Source: an uncultured Gilliamella sp.
GTDB lineage: Bacteria > Pseudomonadota > Gammaproteobacteria > Enterobacterales > Orbaceae
Direction of reading: 5' to 3'
NCBI GenBank assembly: GCA_945271295.1
Contig: CALYPG010000007.1
Coordinates: 1 to 64,000, forward strand
Length of the DNA stretch: 64,000 nucleotides
This document shows positions 17,243-26,139 of the stretch, piece by piece. Each line of letters opens with the position of its first letter. Position 1 is the first letter of the stretch. The notes under the pieces were generated by a model. The model saw only the letters and a program-made list of their open reading frames with translations. It ran no database searches and was not told the origin of the DNA. The translations under genes were made by a program, and so were the position numbers.

Positions 17243-18532
17243 ATGAATAAAAAATCTCAGCCAAATATTCGAGCCGTTTGTGCTCAAACCATTTTTAATG
17301 TACTTGAACAAGGGCATTCCCTGAGTGCTACATTGACTATTTTAAATGATAAGGTGGCCGATAAAGATCGCGCTTTAGTGCAAGAAATCTGTTTTGGTGT
17401 CATGCGCGTATTACCTGAACTGAATTTTTATGTTCATACCTTGATGAATAAAGTACTAACCGGAAAAAATCGAATCTTGCACTATTTATTATTAGTTGGC
17501 ATTTATCAGATCCTTTATACTCGCATCCCTGAGCATGCCGCGGTCGGTGAAACGGTTAGTGCGGTGCAGTCACTGAAAAAAATACCTTTTAAAGGCTTAA
17601 TTAATGGCGTACTGCGTGAATTTTTGCGCCAGCAAACCTCGTTACCGCAAAAATTTCGACAAGATATTAAGCAACAAGTTGGTCAAACCTTGCACCCAAG
17701 TTGGTTGTTAAATCGACTTAAACAAGCTTACCCACAGCAATGGCAAGCAATTGTTCATGCCAATAATCAAAAACCGCCAATGTGGTTGCGGGTTAATCAA
17801 ACACATTATTCAACACAAGAGTATCAACAGTTGCTTAAACTGCAACAAATTGAAACTAAAATTTGTCCAGAGATACTTTGTGCGCTCCAGTTACTCACAC
17901 CGGTCAACGTTAATCAATTACCGTATTTTGATGATGGCGCGGTAACCGTGCAAGATCTCTCTGCTCAATATGCGGCCTACTTATTAGCACCACAAGATGG
18001 CGAGCAGATTTTAGATTTATGTGCCGCACCAGGTGGTAAAACCACGCATATATTGGAAGTTGCCCCCAAAGCTAACGTGTTAGCCGTTGATATTGATGCC
18101 GGTCGCGTTAAACGTATCTATCAAAATTTGGCACGTTTAAAACAACAAGCAGAAGTTAAAGTCGGAGATGGACTTACGCCTGAAAAATGGTGTGCCGGGC
18201 AACAGTTTGACCGAATTTTGCTCGATGCGCCCTGTTCGGCAACCGGCGTTATCCGCCGTCATCCTGATATAAAATGGTTGCGTAGAGATAGCGATATAGC
18301 GCAATTAACTGAGCTACAATATGCCATTCTAAGCAAAATTTGGCACTATTTAAAAGTTGGTGGCACATTAGTTTATGCAACTTGTTCAATCTTACCAGAT
18401 GAAAATAAATTACAAATTGAACGTTTTTTACAAGTGCATGGCGATGCAAAGTTACAAGGTGAAATCAAACAATTTTTACCAGCACCAGAGGGTGGGGATG
18501 GCTTCTTTTATGCCGTATTAAATAAATGCTAA
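17243..18532 (+). CDS. rsmB: 16S rRNA m5C967 methyltransferase RsmB
   Basis: Methylates C967 of 16S rRNA with S-adenosylmethionine. The 429 residues equal E. coli RsmB in length. The N-terminal NusB-like RNA-binding domain (about 1-140, with [18 protein letters not shown]) is followed by the Rossmann methyltransferase domain: SAM loop [19 protein letters not shown], acidic AVDID, and the two NOL1/NOP2/Sun cysteines in [18 protein letters not shown] and [11 protein letters not shown]. It follows the antiporter gene on the same strand by 36 bases. In E. coli it follows def and fmt; here that context is absent. Confidence 0.97.
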   Translation: MNKKSQPNIRAVCAQTIFNVLEQGHSLSATLTILNDKVADKDRALVQEICFGVMRVLPELNFYVHTLMNKVLTGKNRILHYLLLVGIYQILYTRIPEHAAVGETVSAVQSLKKIPFKGLINGVLREFLRQQTSLPQKFRQDIKQQVGQTLHPSWLLNRLKQAYPQQWQAIVHANNQKPPMWLRVNQTHYSTQEYQQLLKLQQIETKICPEILCALQLLTPVNVNQLPYFDDGAVTVQDLSAQYAAYLLAPQDGEQILDLCAAPGGKTTHILEVAPKANVLAVDIDAGRVKRIYQNLARLKQQAEVKVGDGLTPEKWCAGQQFDRILLDAPCSATGVIRRHPDIKWLRRDSDIAQLTELQYAILSKIWHYLKVGGTLVYATCSILPDENKLQIERFLQVHGDAKLQGEIKQFLPAPEGGDGFFYAVLNKC

Positions 18533-18546
18533 ATGATAAAATAGTA

Positions 18547-18580
18547 TGTGATGATCGATAAGTTAATCTAAATCATCACA
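18547..18580. terminator. Convergent hairpin between rsmB and the oxidoreductase copy A
   Basis: TGTGATGAT (18547-18555) pairs with ATCATCACA (18572-18580) around a 16-base loop, between two converging genes. It is the degenerate counterpart of the cleaner hairpin at 19626-19653 and lies at the edge of the duplicated unit. Confidence 0.45.
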
Positions 18581-18591
18581 ATTGATTATGC

Positions 18592-19130
18592 TCAGCTATG
18601 TTGTTTAATGATTTCCTGCAATCGTTGGCTATGTTTTACAGCTAACGCTTTTATTTTAGCGTGGCTTTCAATCTCCGGTGACACGCCATATAGAAAATCG
18701 GTGAAAGATATTGCATTTGCATATAAATGGTTGAGATTTTGACCGGTTGTAAAAAATCATCAACTAAATTATACCCATCTTGTTGATAGACTTCTTGATT
18801 GGCTCCAATGGTTAAACTCGGTAACAGTTTTTTATTTTTTAATTTTTTATCGCCTTTAGAACCATAGGCAAATTGGTAAGTTAATACTTGCTCGAACCAT
18901 ATTTTCAGGATGGCTGGCATATTGAGGCAATACAAAGGGTATTGTAAAATAATAAGATTATGTCTTAAAAGTGCAGCTTGTTCTTCTTGGACATTGATTT
19001 GATAGTTTGGATAAAGTTGATGAATATTGCGTATTTCAATATCCGGCATATTGGTCTGCACATTCTCAATAATTGTTTTGTTAGCCACTGATTGTTCAAT
19101 GTTTGGATGGCCTAAAATAATTAATGCCAT
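18592..19130 (-). pseudogene. KefF-like NAD(P)H oxidoreductase, frameshifted copy A
   Basis: A flavodoxin-fold quinone/NAD(P)H oxidoreductase of the KefF/MdaB type, nearly identical to copy B at 19665-20204. Translation starts at ATG 19130 behind AAGGGAA (MALIILGHPN). Compared with copy B, one base is missing near 18692 within the codons for SPIFIYG, so the frame changes to an unrelated tail and stops at 18651 instead of reaching the ancestral stop at 18592-18594; a 3-base loss lies further on. An in-frame 3-base insertion duplicates a Lys, and the conserved YPMYWFNMP has become YPLYCLNMP, altering the flavin-side Trp. The last 35 or so native residues are lost, so function is doubtful. Confidence 0.8.
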
Positions 19131-19163
19131 AATGATTCCCTTTCCTTTTTTTACTATTAAAAT

Positions 19164-19226
19164 GATAGTTTCTATCTTTAGTTTATTACTAAATAACTTT
19201 ATCGCAATATCTATCAAATTAGATAG
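19164..19226. promoter_or_regulatory. Putative HxlR operators, copy A
   Basis: The divergent gap holds two dyads built from the same half-site: GATAG-TTT-CTATC at 19164-19176 and CTATC-AAATTA-GATAG at 19211-19226. They lie between an oxidoreductase gene and its divergently read HxlR regulator, where autoregulating regulators of this family normally bind. The second dyad ends 13 bases before the hxlR ATG. Confidence 0.5.
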
Positions 19227-19239
19227 TTAGGAATATTTG

Positions 19240-19581
19240 ATGCAAACAGATAAACAACGACCGTCAAAACGTTATAAAAATAAAATTTATTATTGTCCAA
19301 TTAGTTTGGCGATGGATTTAATTGGTGGCAGATGGAAAGGGGTAATTCTTTACTATCTGCTGTTAAGTGAAAAACGCTTTTGTGAATTAAAAACAGTGAT
19401 CCCTGAAATTACGGATATGACTTTAAGTATCCAACTCAAAAAACTGGAAGATGACGGTTTAATTACGCGCACTGTTTTTGGCGATAAACCACCTTTAAAA
19501 GTAATATATAAATTGACACCACTAGGCGAACGATTTGGACCAGCGTTAGAGCAGCTCTGCTTGTGGGGATTAACTATCTAA
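19240..19581 (+). CDS. HxlR/YodB-family transcriptional regulator, copy A
   Basis: A 113-residue winged helix-turn-helix repressor. The domain start YYCPISLAMDLIGGRWK carries the conserved N-terminal Cys (residue 19) that senses quinones, diamide or aldehydes in YodB and HypR, followed by the DNA-binding helices and the wing LITRTVFGDKPPLKVIYKLT. ATG at 19240 has AGGA 8 bases upstream; an adjacent TTG is not needed. It is divergent from a KefF-like oxidoreductase, the arrangement of redox-sensing HxlR regulators that control flavin quinone reductases. It differs from copy B mainly in the last ten codons (ERFGPALEQLCLWG versus ERLGPALEQLSVWG). Confidence 0.88.
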   Translation: MQTDKQRPSKRYKNKIYYCPISLAMDLIGGRWKGVILYYLLLSEKRFCELKTVIPEITDMTLSIQLKKLEDDGLITRTVFGDKPPLKVIYKLTPLGERFGPALEQLCLWGLTI

Positions 19582-19625
19582 TCATAAATAATTATATCGA
19601 TATATATTAAAAAATTTTCAGAATA

Positions 19626-19653
19626 TGTGATGATTGATTAGTTAATCATCACA
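19626..19653. terminator. Bidirectional terminator between hxlR A and oxidoreductase B
   Basis: TGTGATGATT (19626-19635) pairs perfectly with AATCATCACA (19644-19653) around an 8-base loop, between two converging genes (stops at 19581 and 19665). Short T-rich runs follow on both strands. Confidence 0.55.
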
Positions 19654-19664
19654 TTTGATTATAC

Positions 19665-20204
19665 TCAGCTATGTTGTTTAATGATTTCCTGTAATCGTTG
19701 GCTTTGCTTTAACGCTAACGCTTTTATTTTATCGTGGCTACTTTCAATTACTGGTGACACGCCATATATAAAAATTGGTGAAAGATATTGCATTTGTGTA
19801 TAGATGGTTGAGATTTTGACCGGTTGTAAAAAATCATCAATTAAATTATGCCCATCTTGTTGATAGACTTCTTGATTGGCTCCAATGGTCAAACTGGGTA
19901 ACAGTTTTTTATTTTTTAACTTATCGCCTTTAGAGCCATAGGCAAATTGGTAAGTTAATACTTCATCGAACCATATTTTTAAAATAGCTGGCATATTAAA
20001 CCAATACATAGGATATTGTAAAACAATCAGATTATGCCTTAAAAGTGCAGCTTGTTCTTCTTCGACATTGATTTGATAGTCTGGATAAAGTTGATGAATA
20101 TTGCGTATTTCAATATCTGGCATATTGGTTTGCACATTCTCAATAATTGTTTTGTTAGCCACAGATTGTTCAATGTTTGGATGACCTAAAATAATTAATG
20201 CCAT
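19665..20204 (-). CDS. KefF-like NAD(P)H oxidoreductase, intact copy B
   Basis: A 179-residue flavodoxin-fold enzyme like KefF and MdaB, which reduce quinones or electrophiles with NAD(P)H and FMN or FAD. ILGHPNIEQSVANK at the N-terminus is the flavin phosphate loop, LIVLQYPMYWFNMPAILKIWFDEVL is the central conserved block, shown here in part as YPMYWFNMPAILKIW, and TIGANQEVYQQDG follows. ATG 20204 has AAGGGAA about 7 bases upstream; upstream in-frame codons lack support. Divergent from hxlR copy B, which probably represses it. No kefC K+ channel gene is nearby, so a free quinone reductase role is more likely. Confidence 0.88.
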   Translation of the reverse strand: MALIILGHPNIEQSVANKTIIENVQTNMPDIEIRNIHQLYPDYQINVEEEQAALLRHNLIVLQYPMYWFNMPAILKIWFDEVLTYQFAYGSKGDKLKNKKLLPSLTIGANQEVYQQDGHNLIDDFLQPVKISTIYTQMQYLSPIFIYGVSPVIESSHDKIKALALKQSQRLQEIIKQHS

Positions 20205-20237
20205 AATGATTCCCTTTCCCTTTTTTACTATTAAAAT

Positions 20238-20300
20238 GATAGTTTCTATTATTAGTTTATTACTAAATAACTTTATCGCAATATCTATCAAATTAGATAG
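20238..20300. promoter_or_regulatory. Putative HxlR operators, copy B
   Basis: Same layout as copy A: an upstream GATAG-TTT-CTAT dyad beginning at 20238 that has lost its last matching base, and an intact CTATC-AAATTA-GATAG at 20285-20300. The retained downstream dyad in both copies suggests it is the one under selection. Confidence 0.5.
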
Positions 20301-20313
20301 TTTGGAATATGTC

Positions 20314-20655
20314 ATGCAAACAGATAAACAACGACCGTCAAAACGTTATAAAAATAAAATTTATTATTGTCCAATTAGTTTGGCGATGGATTTAATTGGT
20401 GGCAGATGGAAAGGGGTAATTCTTTACTATCTGCTGTTAAGTGAAAAACGCTTTTGTGAATTAAAAACAGTGATCCCTGAAATTACGGATATGACTTTAA
20501 GTATCCAACTCAAAAAACTGGAAGATGACGGTTTAATTACGCGCACTGTTTTTGGCGATAAACCACCTTTAAAAGTAATATATAAATTAACACCACTTGG
20601 CGAGCGATTAGGGCCAGCGTTAGAGCAGCTCAGCGTGTGGGGATTAACTATCTAA
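20314..20655 (+). CDS. HxlR/YodB-family transcriptional regulator, copy B
   Basis: A 113-residue winged-helix regulator almost identical to copy A, with the same Cys19 in YYCPISLAMDLIGGRWK. The ATG at 20314 corresponds to 19240 in copy A. A longer in-frame extension reaches back to 20206 but crosses the operator and the start of the divergent gene, so it is not used. It should bind the GATAG/CTATC dyads and respond to electrophile stress, by analogy with YodB, HypR and QorR; the inducer is unknown. Having two intact regulator copies for one intact target is unusual. Confidence 0.88.
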   Translation: MQTDKQRPSKRYKNKIYYCPISLAMDLIGGRWKGVILYYLLLSEKRFCELKTVIPEITDMTLSIQLKKLEDDGLITRTVFGDKPPLKVIYKLTPLGERLGPALEQLSVWGLTI

Positions 20656-20866
20656 TCGTAAATAATGATATCGATTTATATTAAAAAATTTTCAGAACAT
20701 GGCCTATTTGACTATAAAAATAGTGGTTATTTTGTAAAAATTATTCAGGAGTATATACCATTTCATTTCCTTTTTTGGTTGATATGCGCAAAAACCACAG
20801 ATTTGGACAAATATTGGTAGATATGATAAATTCTGACTTTGTTTTATGTTCTAAAGACTTTTTAAT

Positions 20867-21841
20867 ATGGCTTACACGCTTACCTATACGGATCTTCCTG
20901 AAAATATTCAACATTGGCAGGGTTTACCACTTTCTTTAAATGGCTGCGAAGTTGTACCGCTTGATTATAATGCTGGTAAAACGGGATGGATTATTTATGG
21001 ACGAAAATTAAATAAAACCATATTGTCTAAATTTCAAAACCGATTGGCTATGCCTATGGTGATTGTTTCTTCATGGACGATTAAAACTTATCAAATTGTC
21101 CGTATTGCTGGCGTAATGCCTAAAAAGGCTAAATCTATATCATTGGCATTAGGTATTGATGTTGCGCCGATTGATAATTTACCCACACTACATTCACCCG
21201 GATTACTGGTCATGGATATGGATTCAACGGCGATTGGCATTGAATGCATTGATGAACTAGCCAAATTACACGGTGTTGGGGAACAAGTGGCGGCAGTGAC
21301 CGAACAAGCGATGCGTGGTGAACTTGATTTTGCCGCTAGCTTACGTAAACGCGTCGCGACGTTAAAAGGTGCGCAGCAAGATATTTTAGATCAAGTCAAA
21401 GATAATTTACCGTTAACTCCGGGTTTAACCTATTTAGTTAAAGAACTGCATAAAAAACACTGGCATGTGGCAATTGCTTCTGGTGGTTTTACCTATTTTG
21501 CCGATTACTTAAAACAACGATTAAAACTGGTTGCGGTTTATGCTAATGAACTTGAGATCAAAAGTAACAAATTAACCGGTAAAGTTGCGGGTCAAATAGT
21601 GGATGCTAAGTATAAAGCCAGAACATTACAGCAGTTAGCGACGTCATTAGATATACCAATTGAACAAACCGTTGCGATTGGCGATGGCGCTAATGATTTG
21701 ATGATGATTCGTATTGCCGGGCTGGGCGTTGCTTATCATGGTAAACCCAAAGTGGTCGAAAAGGCGCGCATTAGCATTAATTATGCAGATTTAACCGGGT
21801 TATGGTGTATTTTGTCTACCAGTTTATTAAGTGAAGGCTAG
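20867..21841 (+). CDS. serB: Phosphoserine phosphatase
   Basis: The last step of serine synthesis, hydrolysing O-phosphoserine. The 324 residues match E. coli SerB (322). An N-terminal ACT-like region (about 1-105) precedes the HAD phosphatase domain: nucleophile motif VMDMDSTAI with Asp117 and Asp119, motif II ASGGFTYF, motif III Lys in KPKVVEKA, and motif IV VAIGDGANDLMMI. No Shine-Dalgarno is visible before the ATG. It is followed by radA after 9 bases, the serB-radA operon known from enteric bacteria; nadR, next in E. coli, is not present here. Confidence 0.97.
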   Translation: MAYTLTYTDLPENIQHWQGLPLSLNGCEVVPLDYNAGKTGWIIYGRKLNKTILSKFQNRLAMPMVIVSSWTIKTYQIVRIAGVMPKKAKSISLALGIDVAPIDNLPTLHSPGLLVMDMDSTAIGIECIDELAKLHGVGEQVAAVTEQAMRGELDFAASLRKRVATLKGAQQDILDQVKDNLPLTPGLTYLVKELHKKHWHVAIASGGFTYFADYLKQRLKLVAVYANELEIKSNKLTGKVAGQIVDAKYKARTLQQLATSLDIPIEQTVAIGDGANDLMMIRIAGLGVAYHGKPKVVEKARISINYADLTGLWCILSTSLLSEG

Positions 21842-21850
21842 GAGAATAAT

Positions 21851-23230
21851 TTGGCAAAAACAGTAAAGCGAGCTTATGTATGTAATGATTGTGGGGCAGA
21901 TTATCCACGTTGGCAAGGTCAATGCAGTTCTTGTCATGCTTGGAATACTATCACCGAAGTTAGACTTGCTAGTACCTCTTCGCGTAATGACCGCTTAACT
22001 GGTTACGCCGGTAGTGGCGCTGGGCAAGCTAAAATCCAAAAATTATCCGAAATCAGTTTAGAAGCGCTACCGCGTTTTTCAACCGGGTTTTCCGAATTTG
22101 ATCGGGTGTTAGGTGGTGGTGTGGTACCCGGTAGTGCTATTTTAATTGGTGGTAATCCAGGAGCGGGGAAAAGTACTTTGTTACTGCAAACCATGTGCAG
22201 GCTTACTTCACAAATGAATACCTTATACGTCACTGGTGAAGAGTCTTTGCAACAAGTAGCGATGCGTGCTCACCGTTTAGGATTACCGACAGATAATATT
22301 AATATGTTATCTGAAACCAGTATTGAACAAATTTGTTTGCTTGCCGAACAGTCGCAACCCAAATTAATGGTAATTGACTCTATTCAAGTTATGCACCTTG
22401 CTGATATTCAATCATCGCCCGGTAGTGTGGCGCAAGTGCGTGAAACCGCCGCTTATTTAACCCGTTTTGCTAAAACCAAAGGCATTGCCATTATTATGGT
22501 TGGGCATGTGACCAAAGATGGTTCATTGGCTGGCCCTAAAGTGCTTGAACATTGTATTGATTGCTCTATTTTATTAGATGGTGATGCTGATTCACGTTTT
22601 CGAACATTACGCAGCCATAAAAATCGCTTTGGTGCAGTAAATGAACTTGGCGTATTTGCCATGACTGAACAAGGTTTAAAAGAGGTAAGTAATCCATCAG
22701 CCATCTTTTTAAGTCGTGGTGATGAAATGCTACCCGGTAGTTCGGTAATGGTGTTATGGGAAGGAACACGTCCACTACTGGTTGAAATCCAAGCCCTTGT
22801 TGATCACTCCATGTATGGTAATCCAAGGCGGGTGGCTGTTGGTCTTGATCAAAATAGATTGGCGTTATTGTTGGCGGTATTGCATCGTCATGGTGGATTA
22901 CAAATGGCCGATCAAGATATTTTTGTTAATGTAGTTGGTGGGGTAAAAGTAACCGAAACCAGTGCGGATTTGGCTTTAATTGCGGCTTTAGTTTCGAGTT
23001 TTCGTAATCGTGCGCTACCACAAGATGTCGTTATCTTTGGGGAAATTGGACTAGGTGGTGAAATTAGACCCGTTCCTAGTGGGCAAGAACGAATTGCCGA
23101 AGCCGCCAAACATGGCTTTAAAAAAGCGATTGTGCCGATTGCTAATATGCCGAAAAAGAAACCTGACAATATGCAGATATTTGCGGTTAAAAAAGTGTCA
23201 CAAGCACTAGATATTTTGGCTGATTGTTAA
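21851..23230 (+). CDS. radA: DNA repair protein RadA
   Basis: A RecA-like, DnaB-type ATPase that promotes branch migration of recombination intermediates. The 459 residues (460 in E. coli) start at TTG 21851, with GGAG 6 bases upstream at 21841-21844, and give MAKTVKRAYV. The C4 zinc finger is CNDC...CSSC (11, 14, 25, 28); Walker A GGNPGAGKST is at 100-109; the RadA-specific KNRFG motif is near 255; and a Lon-like C-terminal domain follows, with GEIGLGGEIRPV near 396. It is co-transcribed with serB. Confidence 0.97.
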   Translation: MAKTVKRAYVCNDCGADYPRWQGQCSSCHAWNTITEVRLASTSSRNDRLTGYAGSGAGQAKIQKLSEISLEALPRFSTGFSEFDRVLGGGVVPGSAILIGGNPGAGKSTLLLQTMCRLTSQMNTLYVTGEESLQQVAMRAHRLGLPTDNINMLSETSIEQICLLAEQSQPKLMVIDSIQVMHLADIQSSPGSVAQVRETAAYLTRFAKTKGIAIIMVGHVTKDGSLAGPKVLEHCIDCSILLDGDADSRFRTLRSHKNRFGAVNELGVFAMTEQGLKEVSNPSAIFLSRGDEMLPGSSVMVLWEGTRPLLVEIQALVDHSMYGNPRRVAVGLDQNRLALLLAVLHRHGGLQMADQDIFVNVVGGVKVTETSADLALIAALVSSFRNRALPQDVVIFGEIGLGGEIRPVPSGQERIAEAAKHGFKKAIVPIANMPKKKPDNMQIFAVKKVSQALDILADC

Positions 23231-23250
23231 ACATACTCATAGCTAAGATT

Positions 23251-23276
23251 TTCCGCCGATGTGATTATCGGCGGAA
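23251..23276. terminator. Bidirectional terminator between radA and ppnN
   Basis: TTCCGCCGAT (23251-23260) pairs perfectly with ATCGGCGGAA (23267-23276) around a 6-base loop, 20 bases after radA and 25 bases after the convergent ppnN stop. T-runs are weak on both sides, but the GC-rich stem stands out from its surroundings. Confidence 0.65.
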
Positions 23277-23301
23277 CGTGTTAATTTGCTTAGATTTTTA
23301 G

Positions 23302-24678
23302 TTAATAACAAATCTCATAACAAGGTTGATAGGCGGTTCCACCCGGCAATTTCATTCGATCTTGCTGAATGAAGCTGCGCAATAAGTTATCTAAGTGCTG
23401 CATAATCTCCGGATCGCCTTGTAATTTATACGGTCCATGTTCGGCAATTAGCTTCATGCCAAACTCTTTGACATTACCAGCCACAATACCTGAAAACGCC
23501 CGGCGTAAATCTGCCGCTAATAGCTCAACCGGCTGATCTTTATGCAAATTTAACGATGCCATATTTGCATGCGTTGGATCGAACGGATGTTGTAATGATT
23601 CATCAATTTTAAGTAACCAGTTAAATCCATATGCATCGCCAGTGGTTAAACGTGATGATTTAACTTGTTTTACCCCATCTTTCATAATTCGTGCCACTTG
23701 TTCAGGTGAATCAATCACAATTTGATACAACTTGGTCGCTTCATCACCTAAGGCACTACGAATAAAGTTATCAATCGCGGTAAAGTATTCCTCACACTCT
23801 TTAGGTCCGGTTAAAATGAGTGGTAATGTTTGGGATTTATTGGCTGGATTTAACAAAATGCCTAAAATATACAGTAATTCTTCAGCTGTGCCGGGACCGC
23901 CAGGGAATATGATAATACCATGAGCCATACGCACAAAAGCTTCCAGACGCTTTTCAATATCGGGCATAATTATTAGTTCATTCACTAAGGCATTCGGTGG
24001 TTCGGCGGCAATAATTGAGGGTTCAGTCATACCAATAAAACGGCTATCTTTGTAACGTTGCTGAGCATGACCCACAGCAGCCCCTTTCATTGGCGCTTCC
24101 ATGATCCCCGGTCCACAACCAGTACAAATATTAAGTTCACGTAAACCAAGTTGCATACCAACTTGGCGCGCATAGTAGTATTCATTTTCATTAATTGAAT
24201 GCCCACCCCAGCAAACAATTAAATTGGGTTCTTCCCCAACATGCAGCGCATTAGCATTACGTAAAATCGAAAAAACGAGATTGGTAATATAAAAGGAATG
24301 ATCTCTATCGAGCTTAACATTGGATACTAACTGTTTAATGGCACTGATTTGATTATTTAAAAACAAAATATCGCGCAATACGGCAAAGAGGTTGGCTTGA
24401 ATGGAACGAATGATGCGGCGATCCACAAAGGCGCTTTCGGGGGCATTAACCAGTTCTAATTTAACACCACGCTCTTTGCTAATCACATTAATTTCAAAAG
24501 ACTTAAATCTATCCAGTAATTCTTTAGTATTGTCGGTTTTACTACCGGCATTTAATGTTGCCAATGAGCAGTTTCGATATAATTGATAAAGTTCACTGTT
24601 AGCAGATTTTTTAAGAATATCCACTTCAGCCTGAGCAAGTAAATCCATTGATCCTAATGGACTAATATGGGTAATCAT
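23302..24678 (-). CDS. ppnN: Nucleotide 5'-monophosphate nucleosidase PpnN
   Basis: A LOG-family enzyme (formerly YgdH) that splits purine and pyrimidine nucleoside monophosphates into base and ribose 5-phosphate and, in E. coli, is stimulated by (p)ppGpp. The start at ATG 24678 ([14 protein letters not shown]) matches the E. coli N-terminus and has GGAGG 5-6 bases upstream; 458 residues result (454 in E. coli). The catalytic LOG motifs are [16 protein letters not shown] near residues 262-277 and the [16 protein letters not shown] block before it. The C-terminal extension binding ppGpp in E. coli ([19 protein letters not shown]) is conserved. It stands alone. Confidence 0.95.
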   Translation of the reverse strand: MITHISPLGSMDLLAQAEVDILKKSANSELYQLYRNCSLATLNAGSKTDNTKELLDRFKSFEINVISKERGVKLELVNAPESAFVDRRIIRSIQANLFAVLRDILFLNNQISAIKQLVSNVKLDRDHSFYITNLVFSILRNANALHVGEEPNLIVCWGGHSINENEYYYARQVGMQLGLRELNICTGCGPGIMEAPMKGAAVGHAQQRYKDSRFIGMTEPSIIAAEPPNALVNELIIMPDIEKRLEAFVRMAHGIIIFPGGPGTAEELLYILGILLNPANKSQTLPLILTGPKECEEYFTAIDNFIRSALGDEATKLYQIVIDSPEQVARIMKDGVKQVKSSRLTTGDAYGFNWLLKIDESLQHPFDPTHANMASLNLHKDQPVELLAADLRRAFSGIVAGNVKEFGMKLIAEHGPYKLQGDPEIMQHLDNLLRSFIQQDRMKLPGGTAYQPCYEICY

Positions 24679-25231
24679 CACAACCTCCATTTGACGGTTT
24701 TATAGGCAAGACTTCCATTATATACATAAACCTTGCCAATAAGTACAATAGAAAATTGATATATTGGATACTATTTAATTCATGACCAAAGCCAATTTGG
24801 TTATATTGCTTTAAATGGCTAGCCATACTATTCATTGCCAAGTGAAATTTAATTTGAATTGACAATGACTAGCACCTACTGATTATTAATAGTTATTTAA
24901 ATTAAAAACACCAATCATCGATAATTAATATTATTAAAAAAAACAATGATGTGAACCGATAAACTACTAGTTGTATATATTGTAATTTATTATAATCAGA
25001 TACGATTATAATAATATGAATAACAATATTCCTAAATTAATTAATGCTTAGAAACAGATTCCCAATCTAGATAAAAAGTTGCGGGCAAGATTATTGTTAC
25101 TTTAGGTTATCTAAATCTAAAAGTGCGTTATTGTGAGTGTTATATTCTAATGCTCTCACGACTTCTAGCTATAAAACTGTTATTCATACAGAAGATAATG
25201 AAACTAAATTGGTTTGAGGTGAAGTTACGAA
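24679..25231. other. Intergenic gap of 0.55 kb
   Basis: Contains the ppnN promoter and that of the secreted-protein gene. From about 25040 to 25205 the plus strand reads as stop-interrupted peptide-like segments (for example YSNALTTSSYKTVIHTEDN ending at a TGA before 25216), which may be debris of a lost gene. No family is recognised and no start or signal can be given, so it is not called as a pseudogene. Confidence 0.3.
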
Positions 25232-26023
25232 ATGAAAAATTTTTTATTAAGCAGTTTATTATTAATTTTAGTACCTTATTTTACTTATGCGTCCGATATT
25301 GATTTGAATAGAGATAATTATTACTTGTTAATAAAAGACAGATTAAGTGATCAAAATAATCTATTAAAAAGTATATTAGATAAATTTGTTACGCAAAATA
25401 ATGAGAAGATTAATATAGAAGGTTGTGACTTAAACCATGTCGAAACAACTAAAGAAAATATTAACGCGACGCTAAATAAAAGTAATTTTTATAAAGACTA
25501 TGATCAAGAATTAAAAAAATACCACTTATCATTAAATGAATTTAACCGACTTTATTCAATTGATGAATCTAATTTATCAGAAGCGTGTCGTGGATACAGA
25601 TACATTATTCAGCTTGAAAATAATGAATTAATGATTCCATACAAAAATCTATTATCTTTTTATCAGCGCCTACCGAAAGAAGATAAAAATAAAATAGATA
25701 ATTTAAAAAATAACCAACAATGTTTTGAAACAGAGAATAGTGGTGAAATGGAGTGGACGGATACTTGTTATTATAAAAATATGACTATTTTGGATGTTTA
25801 TAATGCTATGGCTTTTCAGCCTTATTATGTTTTCAGAGAGAAAATCAAAGTAGGCAAAAATTTCTCCACCTTTTATAAAGATAAGGATGTCGAAGTAGAA
25901 TATAAATGGAAAGATAAAAATAAATTAGAAATTACGCAAAACTTTGCTGGTGGTGTGACTACTTATACTTTTATTTATCAAGGCAATAAAACCAAAGTAA
26001 TAGCTTTGTATTCCGCTGATTAA
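25232..26023 (+). CDS. Secreted protein of unknown function 1
   Basis: I do not recognise this 263-residue protein. A signal peptide is clear (MKNFLLSSLLLILVPYFTYAS, shown to residue 20 as MKNFLLSSLLLILVPYFTYA, cleavage near residue 21), so it should be periplasmic or secreted. The mature part is hydrophilic, Lys/Asn/Asp-rich, and has four Cys (in EGCDLN, SEACRGY, QQCFET, DTCYY) that could form two disulfides; it ends in a beta-rich stretch, WKDKNKLEITQNFAGG to VIALYSAD. The neighbour 116 bases downstream also encodes a secreted protein of similar character, suggesting a two-gene unit. Confidence 0.7.
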   Translation: MKNFLLSSLLLILVPYFTYASDIDLNRDNYYLLIKDRLSDQNNLLKSILDKFVTQNNEKINIEGCDLNHVETTKENINATLNKSNFYKDYDQELKKYHLSLNEFNRLYSIDESNLSEACRGYRYIIQLENNELMIPYKNLLSFYQRLPKEDKNKIDNLKNNQQCFETENSGEMEWTDTCYYKNMTILDVYNAMAFQPYYVFREKIKVGKNFSTFYKDKDVEVEYKWKDKNKLEITQNFAGGVTTYTFIYQGNKTKVIALYSAD

Positions 26024-26139
26024 AAATTAGAGGAGTGATTGGCATTGCAGATAGGTAATGAAAAAATCTTTCTATTGTAAATTAGACATTTTTCATAATA
26101 AATTTTCAATAGCCAAGATTAAAAAAAGAGGAGTAAACA

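Larger units (their letters stand above)
18550..20700. repeat. Tandem duplication of an oxidoreductase-HxlR unit (about 1.07 kb each)
   Basis: Two head-to-tail copies of the same divergent gene pair occupy about 18550-19621 and 19622-20700. Equivalent start codons are 1074 bases apart, and both units begin near a GTGATGAT hairpin and end near AAAAAATTTTCAGAA. The hxlR copies are almost identical at DNA level while the oxidoreductase copies differ by indels and substitutions. No transposase or terminal repeats flank the units, so unequal recombination is the simplest origin. Confidence 0.85.
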
